From positions 3,150,909 to 3,208,739 of the forward strand of contig NW_008705561.1 in assembly GCF_000186865.1 (NCBI RefSeq): a stretch of DNA of 57,831 bases, given 5' to 3'. The translations under genes were made by a program, and so were the position numbers. Within the stretch, counting starts at the first letter, position 1, and every line of letters begins with the position of its first letter. This DNA is from Aureococcus anophagefferens (lineage: Eukaryota > Sar > Pelagophyceae > Pelagomonadales > Pelagomonadaceae). The notes under the pieces are model-generated. The model made no database searches, was not told where the DNA came from, and saw nothing but the letters and a program-made list of their open reading frames with translations. This document shows positions 30,801-40,386 of this stretch, one piece after another.

Positions 30801-31570
30801 AGGCACCGGTCCGCGGCCTTGCCGCCGCCGCCCGCGGCGTCGCGGGCCGGCCGGAAGAGGGCGCACTCGACGTAGGCCTCGACGGTGCCCCGGCCGCCGA
30901 CGGCCGCTGGCTCGCCCTCGTAGGCCGCCTCGCCGACGCTTCCGAGGACCGCGCCGAGCGCCTTGGCGCGCCGGCGCCGCGCGTCGCCGTCGGCCGCGGC
31001 GAGGGACGACGCCGCGAGCGCCGACGCGCAGGCGCCCGCGAAGGCGTCGTCGCGCCCCGCGACGTCGTCCGCGAGGCACGCGAGCGCCTCGAGCGCGGCG
31101 GCGCTCGGGTTCTGCGACGCGGCGGCGGCGAGGAGCGCGGGCGGGAGCTCGGGCCAGGCCGCCGCGGCGCCCTCGTCGCCGCCGACGTGCTGCGCGAGGG
31201 CGCCGACGCAGTCGCCCAGGAGCTTGGCGAGCTCGGGCTCGCCCGGCGGGCCCGGCGCGGCGAGCGACGCGACGAGCGTCAATCGCACGGCGGATCGCGT
31301 CGCGTCGTCGAGGTCGCCCCAGGCCTCGAGGAGGTGGCGCCGCAGGAGCACGGCGGCCAGCGACCGGATGCACGGCGCCGCGCCGACGCTCGACGACCCG
31401 TCGCCGCCGGCGCACCAGTCGCCGCAGAGGACGAGAAGGGCCCGCACGAGCGGTATCGGTGTGGCGGTTTTCAAGGCTGCGATCTGGGCCTCCCCGGCGG
31501 CGCGCGTCGCGTTGTCCGGCGACAGCAGCGTCTCCAGCACTGCTTTTAATTCAGTCGCTTCGGCAGCCAT
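27878..31570 (-). CDS. Importin-beta family karyopherin (IPO5/RanBP5/Kap121-like)
   Basis: 1,230 residues, somewhat longer than the usual ~1,100, without introns. The N-terminus (LKAVLETLLSPDNATRAAGEAQI) is the typical first HEAT repeat of importin-beta proteins. Helical Ala/Leu-rich HEAT repeats continue throughout, with an acidic loop (GDDDDSDADENDEFVVRTEALEA, around residue 700) similar to the IPO5 acidic region. The C-terminus (RLKAGLLAVQAAHRPEDLMAAWQTLP) also fits. It would carry ribosomal proteins, histones or other cargo through nuclear pores under RanGTP control. ATG 31570 is used; the preceding codon is GTG. Confidence 0.88.
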   Translation of the reverse strand: MAAEATELKAVLETLLSPDNATRAAGEAQIAALKTATPIPLVRALLVLCGDWCAGGDGSSSVGAAPCIRSLAAVLLRRHLLEAWGDLDDATRSAVRLTLVASLAAPGPPGEPELAKLLGDCVGALAQHVGGDEGAAAAWPELPPALLAAAASQNPSAAALEALACLADDVAGRDDAFAGACASALAASSLAAADGDARRRRAKALGAVLGSVGEAAYEGEPAAVGGRGTVEAYVECALFRPARDAAGGGGKAADRCLRDGLEQMVELADAAPKAFRDVAAPVLSGCLDVAATPGFGGGARSLAVELACSLCERAPATARRCAAGGAKWPAKAVDACFEMLAEDEPRDDPAAWEHAPGPPPELDAASGRELGAEFLDRLARSLRPKAVLPRALGNAARALAAAAADLNQWRGARAACFALTQVAESVNDLESLKKTDDVPLLCGAAEPRRKLNGKRRRRDWVDALLPFATQYPVACVRCAALDALAQSCEDLGPLLQLETHAVVVPALCESIRGDGSHRARAAACRCALLFLDAAPYGAVGPHLPLLAETLAAAVAPASPPHVREHAVAAVAALAEAASYQSDGSTKVGLYGLFGPLLSPLAAGSESLAGDAAATAAVRARALETVALLGEAAGRDVFGDDAVALLRVVIRDYFGPDTRPEDDAERTGALKSVVRVAKCLGASFAPFLEDVLPYALEAAEGQQVLAGVAGDDDDSDADENDEFVVRTEALEAQANGCQSVLLLADALGGHFAGAVEKCFLTLAPLVSHAIADDVRSYAAAALPALVDCARLGDGANAAAALLFALEALLAAVAEEEDLEPLLTALQATKATIEAGCRDDGEAGTEAPRPATAARCRPLLLGTRLAPDKVLDALHGCLAASLQRRAVRRAEATMDEDYDDDAREAHEEAAALDGMVVYNVAEALGAVLRTHGASAFDALKGAWLPRLADMADERCVEHDRRVAAFVLCDVVEFGPLAPPGLDDATRARVLGEAAALVPALLRLAAEGSPARRQAAIYGVGAAASSLGPSGHFSPHAPAALASIAAAMALRPSDAALAAGGASDDDDDGDDDGPDAAADEMVADNAAAALLKVLRAAPGGGGGQARAWVSYLPLRADPEEAASCLDALCADLVQPGLLGAVPLADKVACVARCAAALRENAEGTTARVGSAQKSGASRGRGRADDGGQRAALLRLKAGLLAVQAAHRPEDLMAAWQTLPHDAQAVVSALAALQ

Positions 31571-31947
31571 CACGACTCACTGGCGATGTGCCGAATGAGC
31601 TGCCTTGCAGACAAACTTGCAGTCAACGACAATCCGTTTGCTACAAGAGGCCGCCCACCTCCCCATAGGAACCCGTCGCTGCCCCAGGTGTGGGACCGGT
31701 TCCCGACGCATGCCCGATCCTTCCCGGATTCCGGCTCCAGCCGCGGCGCGAGCCTTCTCGCGGCAGCTCGCCGGTCTCCACGCGGCTAGCGCCCTGTGGT
31801 CTCGGGTCGCTCCAGGAGATGAGGCTTCGGGCACGCGCAAATGTAAAAAAGCAAGCGACCTCTGCGGAGCCGTGGCAGCGGTGGCGCGTGGCCGCGCCGC
31901 CAACATCCCGAGGGCCGGCGGGGCACCCGTCTCGCCACAGGTGAGGC
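31571..31947. promoter_or_regulatory. Divergent intergenic region
   Basis: 377 bp between the divergent karyopherin and WW-domain genes, with mixed GC. It contains an A-rich patch near 31843. No coding or RNA gene is recognised. Confidence 0.4.
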
Positions 31948-32694
31948 ATGGCCGACGCGGAGGAGCAAGCGACCAGCGCCGCGCCGGCCGCCGGTCCGGA
32001 CGCGTCGGCGCCGGCGCCGGAGAAGCCCGGAGAGCTCACGCCGCTGCCCACGGGCTGGACGTCGCACGTCGACGCGCAGACCGGCGCGACCTACTACTGG
32101 AACGCCGGCAGCGGCGCGACGTCCTGGGAGCGGCCCGGCGCGAGCGGCGCCGCGCCCGCGTCGTCGAACCCGAGCCACGAGGCCTTCCTCGCGAAGAAGC
32201 GCAAGACGGAGACGCCCCAGAGCGCCTACATGCGCGAGCTCCTCGGCGAGGGCGCCGCGGCTCCGCGCGCGACCGGCGACACGGCGTGGGTCAAGCACAG
32301 CGACCCGACGTCCGGCGTGCCCTTCTTCTTCAACACGAAGACCCAGGAGACGACCTGGGACCCGCCGGCCTGCGGCTTCATCGACGCGTCCGCGGCCGCG
32401 GCGGCCGCCGACGCCGACCCGAACGACGCGTACGCGGCGACGGCGACGTTCAACAAGGCGACGGGCCGCTTCGAGTTCGCCGACGGCCTCAACTACTGGG
32501 ACGCCGTCGGTCGGCCCCAGGACCGCGACGGCCGCATGATGTCCCACTACTTCGACATCAACACGCTCGAGGCGAACCGCGCCGAGGCCGAGGTGAAGAA
32601 GAAGAAGCTCAAGAAGTACGACTGGCGCAAGTACGCGGCGATGAAGAAGGACGAGAAGCGCAAGCGCAAGGTCCAGCAGCTCCTCATGGACTAG
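31948..32694 (+). CDS. Two-WW-domain protein, probable splicing-associated factor
   Basis: 248 residues. WW domain 1 is at about 36-63 (GWTSH...YYWN...TSWERP) and WW domain 2 at about 112-139 (AWVKH...FFFN...TTWDPP). WW domains bind proline-rich ligands. The C-terminus has MSHYFDINTLEANRAEAE and a very basic KKKK/DWRKYAAMKKDEKRK tail. This tail is shared with plant and animal WW proteins linked to pre-mRNA splicing (WBP4/PQBP1-type organisation), an assignment from memory. Nuclear location is likely. Confidence 0.8.
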   Translation: MADAEEQATSAAPAAGPDASAPAPEKPGELTPLPTGWTSHVDAQTGATYYWNAGSGATSWERPGASGAAPASSNPSHEAFLAKKRKTETPQSAYMRELLGEGAAAPRATGDTAWVKHSDPTSGVPFFFNTKTQETTWDPPACGFIDASAAAAAADADPNDAYAATATFNKATGRFEFADGLNYWDAVGRPQDRDGRMMSHYFDINTLEANRAEAEVKKKKLKKYDWRKYAAMKKDEKRKRKVQQLLMD

Positions 32695-32750
32695 GGGCGC
32701 GCGGCGCCGTAAGACTCGAGTCAAGTAGCGGCGCGGAGACCCAATGCTAT

Positions 32751-34721
32751 TTACGCCTGCCAGAAGCGGCGCACGTCCGTGGCCTCGACGTCGACGCAGT
32801 GGGGCCAGTCGAAGCCGTCGAAGACGTAGGGCAGCGCGCCGTTCGTCGGCGCGAGCTTCTCGTAGAGCTCGTGGTTCGTGTAGTAGACGTCGTCGGCGTC
32901 GAACAGATTCTTCCACTGGCGCGTGTTGTTGGCGTCGTGGCCGTTCTCGAGCTCGCGGCAGTGCGGGTTCGACGCCGCGGAGCCCGGCAGCCACCGATAC
33001 ACATAGGGCGCCGGGCTCAGGCGCTTCCACTGCCAGAGGCGCTCGACGGCGGCGTGGATGGACCAGAAGAGGGGGTCGACGTTCGCCGCCGAGTCCATGA
33101 CGCCGCCGGAGAAACCGGGAGTGCACATCGTCGCGACGGCCGCCGCGAGGAACGCGTCCTCGTCCTCCACGGCGACGCGGACGCGCCGCGCGCCGCCCAC
33201 GTAGGGCCCGGCCCCGGGCGCGCGGGCCACGAAGTTCCGGTTCCGCGACCGCCGCGCGAAGTGGTCCGCCCAGCGGTCGAGCAACCCCGACGCCTCGAGG
33301 ACCTCGTAGTCCGACGAGCCCTCGCGCTTCGGGCAGTGGCAGCTGCACGTCGCCTGGTCCGTGTCGTCGCTGCAGAAGCTCGGGCAGACGAGGACGCCGT
33401 GCTGCCAGGGGCCCTTGGGGTTGACGAACTGGAAGAGGTCGTACGTGTCTAATGTTCCGTTGGCGACGAACGCGGCCAGGTCGCCGCGCGCGACGGACCC
33501 GGCCCAGGTGCCGCCGACCATGTTGTGCACCGTGCCGTGGGGCTCGTACATGATGACGTTCCCGAAGTCGTCCCAGGTGTCGCGGCGCAGGCCGCCGCGC
33601 ACGTCGCCGCACGTCGGGTACCGGTCCGTGCGGAACCCCAGCGTCGACGAGCACCGCGTGAGGAACGGCGTCTTCAGCGGGTTCCACATGGGCCGGAGGT
33701 AGCCGTAGGCGTTGACGACGGCGCTCTCGTTGCGGTCGCGGTCGCGGGGCACGGGGAGCGAGGCCCAGAAGCTCCCGTCGTCTAAGACGTGCTGCTTCGA
33801 GTCCGCCGGCCGCGCGGACCCGAACGCGTCCGGCGAGAAGAGGGCGGCGTCGTACCAGGCGTCGAGGCTGCCGTTGACGGCCACCGCCGCGGAGTCGCGC
33901 GTGTAGTCCCAGTAGGGCAGCGACACGCGCGCGTCGACCGCTTGCAGCGCCTGCTCGAACTCCGCGCCGGTGGCCGCGTGCGAGTTCAAGAAACCCAGAC
34001 CGTCGTGGAAGTGGTCGCACTTGCCCCCGGCGCTCTCGAGGTGCTCGCGCACGAAGAACGTCGCGTCCTTGTACTTGTCGTCGCCGAACCGCCGCCGGCC
34101 CTCGGCCGTCGGCACGCGGTACGTCGTCCGCAGCGCCGCGAAGAAGCGTTGGCGGTCGTCGTCGAGCAGGTCCCGGACCTCGCGGCGCACGTAGCGCGCG
34201 TGGACGCGGCCCGATATTGTTGTGGCCCCGTCGGCGGACGTCGCGCGGACGACGTAGTCCCCCGGCGCGTCGAACGTCTGAGCGGACCCGGCCCAGGCGC
34301 CGCCCCACGCGGCCTCGTCCTCCCGGCGGTGATCGAAGGTCCAGGCGCCGAAGGCCGGCGTCGACGTCGCCGCGTCGACGAGGCTGAACGTCGCCTCGCG
34401 CCGGACGTCGAGCACCGCGCCCGTCGCCCAAGAGTAGTCTCCGCCGATGACCTTGCCGTCGCGGGCGACGTAGCCGTTCGTCGCCGCGAGGCGCGTGCCG
34501 CCGCCGGCGGCGCCGACGGCCGGCAGGACGACGCGGTCCCCGAAGACGACGAAGGCGCGCTCGGCGGTGGCCGTCGCGGCGAGCGCCGGCGCGCCGCCGC
34601 GGGGGCCCGCGGAGGCCGCCCAGCCGCAGAGCGCCAGGGACGCGCCGCCGAGCGCGAGCGCGGCCCGGCGCCGGCGGCGCCGGCGCGGCGCGTCCCCGCC
34701 GATGGGCTCGTAGCTCGCCAT
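32751..34721 (-). CDS. Tyrosinase / polyphenol-oxidase-like copper protein
   Basis: 656 residues. A basic head and one hydrophobic segment (about 18-37) suggest a type II membrane anchor or signal. The di-copper domain begins about residue 180. CuA region: HFHDGLGFLNSH (237-248) followed by LPYWDYT (268-274). CuB region: EPHGTVHN (393-400) and DPLFWSIHAAVERLW, with the last copper His at about 555. This is the normal tyrosinase order. An insert with a Cys-rich CxCxCP stretch lies near 458-463. The reaction would be o-hydroxylation/oxidation of phenols. An N-terminal beta-rich domain (80-170) precedes the catalytic part. Confidence 0.9.
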   Translation of the reverse strand: MASYEPIGGDAPRRRRRRRAALALGGASLALCGWAASAGPRGGAPALAATATAERAFVVFGDRVVLPAVGAAGGGTRLAATNGYVARDGKVIGGDYSWATGAVLDVRREATFSLVDAATSTPAFGAWTFDHRREDEAAWGGAWAGSAQTFDAPGDYVVRATSADGATTISGRVHARYVRREVRDLLDDDRQRFFAALRTTYRVPTAEGRRRFGDDKYKDATFFVREHLESAGGKCDHFHDGLGFLNSHAATGAEFEQALQAVDARVSLPYWDYTRDSAAVAVNGSLDAWYDAALFSPDAFGSARPADSKQHVLDDGSFWASLPVPRDRDRNESAVVNAYGYLRPMWNPLKTPFLTRCSSTLGFRTDRYPTCGDVRGGLRRDTWDDFGNVIMYEPHGTVHNMVGGTWAGSVARGDLAAFVANGTLDTYDLFQFVNPKGPWQHGVLVCPSFCSDDTDQATCSCHCPKREGSSDYEVLEASGLLDRWADHFARRSRNRNFVARAPGAGPYVGGARRVRVAVEDEDAFLAAAVATMCTPGFSGGVMDSAANVDPLFWSIHAAVERLWQWKRLSPAPYVYRWLPGSAASNPHCRELENGHDANNTRQWKNLFDADDVYYTNHELYEKLAPTNGALPYVFDGFDWPHCVDVEATDVRRFWQA

Positions 34722-34726
34722 GTCCG

Positions 34727-34794
34727 CGCCTAGAGCTCCCGCGCCCGCTCCCCGCCTAGAGCTCCCCGCCTAGAGCTCCTCGCTTAGAGCTCCC
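34727..34794 (+). repeat. 14-bp direct repeats in a divergent promoter
   Basis: CGCCTAGAGCTCCC occurs at 34727, then three contiguous copies at 34753, 34767 and 34781 (last two with one change each). They sit 6 to 73 bp upstream of the tyrosinase start and 74 to 141 bp upstream of the flavoprotein start. Confidence 0.8.
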
Positions 34795-34867
34795 ATGCTC
34801 ATTACGCAGCCCATTTGCTTCAATGAGCCGATGTTTGAGACTTGGTGAAAAGAGGACAGCTCATCGC

Positions 34868-36092
34868 ATGATGCTCGACCTGCGCTGGCGCTCCACGACC
34901 GCGCTCCTGTTGCTGGTCGCGCCGGCGGCGTCGCTCGCGCCTCCCGGGTCGACGCTCGTGCTCGGCGGCGGCTTCGCGGGCCTCTACACGGCGCTGAACC
35001 TGGCGAGCGACGGGCGGCCCGTGACCGTCGTCGACTCCCGCGACAAGTTCGGCTTCCTGCCGCTGCTCTACGAGTACGCCGTGGGCATCGCCGGCGAGGA
35101 GGAGGTGTCGGCGCCCTTCGCCGAGCTCTTCGCCGGCGCGCCGAGCGTCGACTTCGTCCGCGGCGACGTCGCGAGCGTCGACCTGGAGGCGAAAGCCGCG
35201 ACGCTCGCGGACGGGTCGGTCCTCGCCGGCGAGGCGCTCGTCGTCGCGCTGGGCAAGGAACCGGTCCTCGACGCCGTGCCCGGCGTCGCAGCCCACGCCA
35301 TGCCCTTTTATCGCTTGGAGGACGCGGCGGCGCTCCGCGCCGTGCTCGAGGGCTTCGGCGCCGACGGAAAGTCCGTCGCCGTCGTCGGCGGCGGCTACAC
35401 GGGCGTCGAGCTCGCCTGCCACCTGCGGGCCGCGCGGCCGGGCGACGCCGTGACGCTCCTGGACCGGGGCGACACGCTCGTGCCGTCCGCGACGGCCGCG
35501 AACCGCGAGGCCGCCGTCGCCGCGCTCGCGGCTTCCGGCGTGTCCGTCCGGCTCGGCGCGGCCGTCGACGCCGTCGGGCCCGGCGAGCTCGTCGTCGACG
35601 GGGCGGCGGCGCCCGCGGACTGCGTCGTCTGGACCGGCGGCGCGCGCCACGGCGCCGCGCTCCGCGGCGTCGACGCGGCGGCACCGGAAGCGCGGCCTCG
35701 GCGGCGCGCTCGCGACGGACGCGGGCTTCGCCGTCCGCGGCGCCCCGGGCTGCTTCGCCCTCGGCGACTGCGCCGCCGTCGCCGGCGTGGCCAACGCGCC
35801 GTCGGCCCAGATGGCGCTCCAGCAGGCGCACGTCGCGGCGCGGAACGTCCGCGCGCATTTGGACGGGCGGCCGACGGTCGTGCCCTTCGCCTACGCGGAC
35901 CTCGGCGAGATGCTGAGCTTCGCCGACGACAACGCGGCGGCGTCGGCCTTCCCGGCCCTCTCCGACGCGCTCAACGTCGCCGGGCCCGTCGCGTCGCTCG
36001 CGCGGCGCGTCGTCTACGCCGCGCGCATGCCCACGCGCGCGCAGCGCCTCACGGCCCTGTCGTCCCTCGCCCGGAGCAAGGCCGCGGCGTAA
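34868..36092 (+). CDS. Type II NAD(P)H dehydrogenase-like flavoprotein; one apparent frameshift
   Basis: About 407 residues if joined. The start region MMLDLRWRSTTALLLLVAPAASLAPP resembles a signal plus plastid transit peptide; an upstream ATG at 34823 is in frame. A Rossmann FAD motif follows (STLVLGGGFAGLYTALN), then a second NAD(P)H motif (VAVVGGGYTGVELACHL). The third FAD signature GCFALGDCA (near 35752) lies in a different frame. Frame 2 must shift near 35680-35700 to enter ...GLGGALATDAGFAV and run to the stop at 36092. NDH-2 enzymes oxidise NAD(P)H and reduce quinone without proton pumping; NDC1 is the plastid form. Stop codons of this and the next convergent gene are only 15 bp apart. 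Confidence 0.75.
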
Positions 36093-36107
36093 CCGTGTTA
36101 CGTCGCC

Positions 36108-38089
36108 CTAGGTCAGGTCGCGGAGCTGGTCCGCGAGGTCGCGGCGCGCGCGGCGGCGGCGGCGGTAGCCGAACTTGTCGCCGAAGGCCCACTCCCGCGA
36201 GTAGCGCCGCTCCCGGTGGGAGATGGCCCACCGCTGGAGCAGGCGGCCGCGGCCCCGGCCGTCGTCGTCGGCGAGGGGCGCGCGGAGGACGTACTCGACG
36301 CCGCCGTCGTCGTCGCCGTCGTCGCCGCCGCCGCGCGCGGCGCCGCGGCGCGGCCGCCGCGCGCGGCGCTCGAGCGTCTCGACGCCGTAGGCGGCGACCT
36401 TGAGCGGCGCGCCGCCGGCGCGGAAGCGGAGCGCGCGGCACCGGACGCCGAGCCACGGCCCGTCCGCGGACGCGCCGGGCGCGTTCCCGAGGGCCGCCGC
36501 GGCCTCCTCGAAGCACGTCTCGGGCCCCCGGAAGTCGCCGAGGTCGAGCCAGCCCTTGCCGACCTGGGCAGCAAAAGGGTGATTCAACGTCGCTTCAACG
36601 TGAGTGTCCCGCGCGCGCGCGTTCCGGAAAAAGCATCTACGCTTCGAGGCCGTTCCGAGAGTTGATCGCTCGTCCAAAAATCAGCCGAAACGAGTGGAAA
36701 ACGGCCGAGATATGAGCCTTTGGAGTTGGGAATTTCGCTCTCTTTTGCTGCCCTGTTGCCGACGCGCGCCTCGACGGCGACGCGCGGCGGCGCGGACGCC
36801 GTGCCCTCGACGGCGACCTGGACGTCCCCGTGCGCGACGCCGTCGCCGTCCCGCCACGCGTAGGTGTCGTGGCACCGGCCCCCGAAGGACACGTGCGTCA
36901 CGAAGACGTCGCGCGCGAAATCGACGTCGACGAACGCGTCGACGAACGCGCCGACGGCGACGGCGCGGCGCGACGCGCGGACGCAGTCCCCGGCGCCGCA
37001 CACGATGTGCGCGCCGGGCGCCCAGGCGCGCGCGGGCCGCCGCTTCTTCGCGCTCCGCCCCCCCCGGCGGCCCGCGTTCGGCTCGCGGAGCCGCGCCTCG
37101 AGCGCCGACGGCACGCGGCCGCGCTTGTCCGGCCCCTGGGCCTCGACGAGCGCCGCCGGCGGCTCGCCGGACCGCGGGAGCGCGTAGAGCGCCTCGACGC
37201 CGCCGTCGCGCGTCTCCCGGAACACGGTCCGGACCCGCGCCTCGCGCTTCGCGGCGGCGCGCGCGCGCGCGCCGCCGCCCGCCGCGAAGACGGCCGTGCC
37301 CGCGGCTAAAACCTTGTAGCGCGTCGCGACGTGGGCCTGGAGGCCGTAGACGCCGCGCTCGCGGACGACGACGCCGCGGTCCGCGCTCGCCCTGCCGTCG
37401 CGGACGAGCGCGTCGAGGAGCTCGCGCGCGTCGTCCCAGCGGCGGCCCTTGGCGAGCGCCGCCGTGCCGTGGCCCCGGCTCCACTTCGTGCCGAGCAGCT
37501 CCGGGAGCAGCGCGTCGAGGGGCGTCGTCGCGACGGTGAGCGGCCCCGAGCTGTACGGGTACGCGTCCCCGACGGCCGGCCGCCGCGCGGTCTCGATCTC
37601 CTCGACGGGCTCGAGGTTGTCGGCGTACCGCCGCCGCAGCGAGTGGCCGTCGGCGCGCTTGCCCCGCCTGTGCGTGTCGTAGCTGGCCGCGGGCAGCTCG
37701 CGCTCGCCGGCGGCCGCCGCGGCGCGGGCGTCGGCCGCGGGCGGCGAGCGGTCGGCGGCGGCCGCCGCGGCGCGGGCGTCGGCGGCGGGCGGCGAGGGGT
37801 CGGCGGCGGCCGCCGCGGGCTGCTCGCCGGCGTCGACGCGTGCCTCCGCGACCTCCGCGCGCGCGCCGTCGCAGACGCGCGCGAAGGTGCGCCGCACGTC
37901 CACGAGGTCGTCGGTCTGGAAGAGCCAGGCTTCTTCGGCGGGCGCGCGCACGAGCTCCTCGGGCATGTCCCGCTCCGGGCGGTCCTCCTGGGCCGCGTCG
38001 TTTTGCGACGACACGGACGTCCAGCTCTCGTCGTCGTCCATGGTGTGCTTGGCGTCGGGCTGCTTGGTTTTCTCGGTCGGGGCAGCCAT
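36108..38089 (-). CDS. Hypothetical protein, 593 residues, one introner intron
   Basis: Exons 38089-36764 and 36563-36108, joined as EAR to VGKGW. The N-terminus is acidic and disordered, with two copies of a PPAADARAAAAA unit near 37700-37800. The central part has HVATRYKVLAAGTAVFAAGG. A later region (APGAHIVCGAGDCVRASRR, then DVFVTHVSFGGRCHDTYAW) is beta-rich, and the C-terminus is very Arg-rich (YRRRRRARRDL). I recognise no family. The start is chosen at the first ATG after the GC-rich coding begins. Confidence 0.6.
36564..36763 (-). mobile_element. Introner element, family A (same sense as host gene)
   Basis: Perfect duplication TTGCCGAC (host strand GTCGGCAA, so a GT donor). The terminal repeat is GGGCAGCAAAAG on both ends, and the host intron ends TTTTGCTGCCCAG. 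Confidence 0.93.
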
Positions 38090-38661
38090 GCTCTCTCGGG
38101 CTGATCTTCTTCCGCGCGCGTTCGCCGCCGCCGGCGGGGGTCGCGACGGGGTTTGGGATCCGTTCTCCTTCTTCTCCGATGATGTCAAAGCCTTCGCTGG
38201 CCCTGTCAGTTCTGGTCCCCATGATTCGCCTTCGCGCAAGCTGGATGCAAGGCCACAAATGCGGACTCGGAGGCAGAGATGCCAAACCAGGAGACTATGC
38301 GACTCCTCCTTGTCGAGCTCGAATACTGCGTGTCGAACGGACACGATGACCAGGATGCGCACCGTTCTGGTCGAGTAGTACATCCGATGGTGTTCACATA
38401 TATCTTGCATCAAACGCCGGGTCACCAGCAGGGCGTGCGGAAATCATGAGTCGATTGGAGCCTGAGTTGCTCCAAGGGCTCAAGTGCGTAGACCTCGCCA
38501 TAATCGGCGGCGCAGGACCCGCCTAAAAGGGCGTACTACTTCCGCGCGGCGTTAGACGTGCCCTTCATCGTGCCCGAGACCGCCGCCGCCGCGGTCAAGG
38601 AGGCCCTCGCGAATACGCCAGCTAGACGCCGCTGCCAGGCAACAACAACAAATAGGCCCCG
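38090..38661. other. Intergenic region with a possible gene relic
   Basis: 572 bp, the least GC-rich stretch of the window. No intact gene. On the + strand near 38484-38525 a frame reads VDLAIIGGAGPA then a stop. Near 38530-38620 another frame reads AALDVPFIVPETAAAAVKEAL. These could be remnants of a flavoprotein-type gene, or chance. I see no tRNA. Confidence 0.3.
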
Positions 38662-40238
38662 TTAGTAGAGGAACGGCTCCGCGAAGAGGCGCGCGGACGC
38701 GCGCTCGAGGCCGCGCGCGAGCGCGGCGACGCGGTCGCCGACGGCGCGGACGGGCGCGTGCGCGGCGAAGGTCGCGTAGACGACGAGCCGCGGGCCCGGC
38801 AGCGCGACGTAGGTGAGGCCGCGGCGCGTCGCGAGGGCCAGCGCGCCCGCGTGCCGCGGCGCGGCGTCCGCGGCGCCGCCGGCCGGCGCCGGCGGCGCGC
38901 AGCGCGCCGCGAGGCGCTCGTACTCGCGCCACGTGCGCTCGGGCTCGAAGGGCTGCGTCGCCGCGCACTGCGCTAGCGCCTGCTTCGGCGGCCGGGGCCC
39001 CGGGTCCTCGAGGTACGCCCCCGGGGGGTCCGCGCCCGTCTCGCGGCACGCGACCGCGCAGTGGAGGCAGTCCGCCGGGAGCAGGTCCGCGAGCCTGGCG
39101 TCGGCCGGCTGCGCGGCGGCGCGCGCGGCCGCCGCGAGGACGCCGTCGCGGCGCAGCGCGCTCTCGATGGCGCGCCGCGCGCCGCGGAACGTCTCGAAGG
39201 TCTCGGGCGCGTTGTCGCCCGCGAGCAACCTGGGCAGCACAAGAGAGATTCAACGTCGCTTCAACGTGAGTGTTCCGCGCGCGCGCGTTCCGGAAAACGC
39301 ATCCACGCTTCGAGACCGTTCCGAGCGATGATCGCTCGTCCAAAAATCAGCCAAAACGAGTGGAAAACGGCCGAGATAGGAGCCTCCAAAGTTGGGAATT
39401 TCGCTCTCTTTTGCCGCCCCGCGAGCAACGCGAGGCAGAGGCCCGAGTCGCCGTCGACGTAGGCGACGTAGGCGTGGAGGAAGCCGCGGTCGTTGAAGCG
39501 GGGCAGGCACACGGGCGTCCAGGACTCGCTCTCGAGCAGCGCCTTCTTCTGCGACTCGACAAAGTTCAAGAGCAGCAAGACGTCGACGCTCCGGAGCCGC
39601 CGCGACGCGTCGCCGCCGCGGCACTTGGGCTGCGCGGCCGCGACGAGCCGCCCGCCGCAGAAGAGGATCCCGTAGAGCGCCGACGGGCAGCGCTCCGCGG
39701 CGGCCTTCTGCGCGGAGACGAGCACGTGGCCCGCGGCGCCGCGGACCTGGGGATCCAAGGCGAGCGCCGGCGGCCCCCCAATGAGCAGCGACAGCGGCCC
39801 GAGGCCGCCGCGGCGGTCGACGCGGCCCGCGAGGCCCTCCAAAATCGTCGCCGTCGACGACCCCAGGAGCTCGCGGACGTCGCGGTTCGGGCTCTTTTTC
39901 AGCACGGCGTGCACGCCGACGGTTAAAACCATGCAGATGGCGTCGTGCGCGTAGGCGACGTAGCTTCTCAGCGCGGCGTCGCACTCCTCGACGGCGCCGA
40001 CGGCGACGAGCAGCAGCTCGCCGCGCCGCACGAGGGCGACCCGCGACCGGCCGGCGACGAGGCCCACGACCTCGTCGCCGCAGTCCTCGGCGAGGGCGAC
40101 GACGGCCGTGAGCACGCCGCAGGTCGGCGACAGCGCGTCCTCGCTTACGGAGGTGTCGCTGCACCAGACGGGCTTGCCCGCGGGTGAGATGACGTAGAGC
40201 ACCGTGGGGCATGGAGAGGTACCGACGAGCGCCGCCAT
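38662..40238 (-). CDS. MON1: Vacuolar fusion protein MON1 (SAND family)
   Basis: 458 residues; exons 40238-39430 and 39229-38662, joined as LALLAGDNAPE. Three longin-type domains are recognisable in outline. Family-like motifs include AALVGTSPCPTVLYVI, AYAHDAICMVLTVGVH, SWTPVCLPRFNDRGFLHAYV and CLALLAG. MON1 with CCZ1 is the guanine-exchange factor that activates Rab7 in endosome-to-vacuole maturation. The C-terminal longin part (LTYVALPGPRLVVYATFA) is present and the length is normal for a small alga. An introner interrupts the third domain. Confidence 0.85.
39230..39429 (-). mobile_element. Introner element, family A (same sense as host gene)
   Basis: Flanked by perfect GCGAGCAAC (host strand GTTGCTCGC, GT donor). 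The host-strand intron ends GTGCTGCCCAG. The host-5' end of the element reads GGGGCGGCAAAAG, one change from GGGCAGCAAAAG. Confidence 0.92.
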
Positions 40239-40386
40239 CGCGCCTCTGCTCCCGGCAATGTGCCTTCACTGAAGGCTTCAAGTATATGGCGACACCTGAC
40301 CACGACGCTATCCAGGGTGCAAGCATGGTCGCCTTACCGGGGGGAAAGGGTCGGCGTTCTCGGGTCCGGGGGAGGTCCGGGCGGCG

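Noticed and set aside
26610..31415. A 1,601-residue open frame on the minus strand
   Set aside because: It is an Arg/Gly/Ala-only alternative frame of the karyopherin gene extending antisense through the WD40 gene. High-GC DNA gives such long shadow frames.
38090..38661. tRNA gene in the lower-GC spacer
   Set aside because: I looked for a GGTTCGA-type T-loop and matching acceptor stem and found none.
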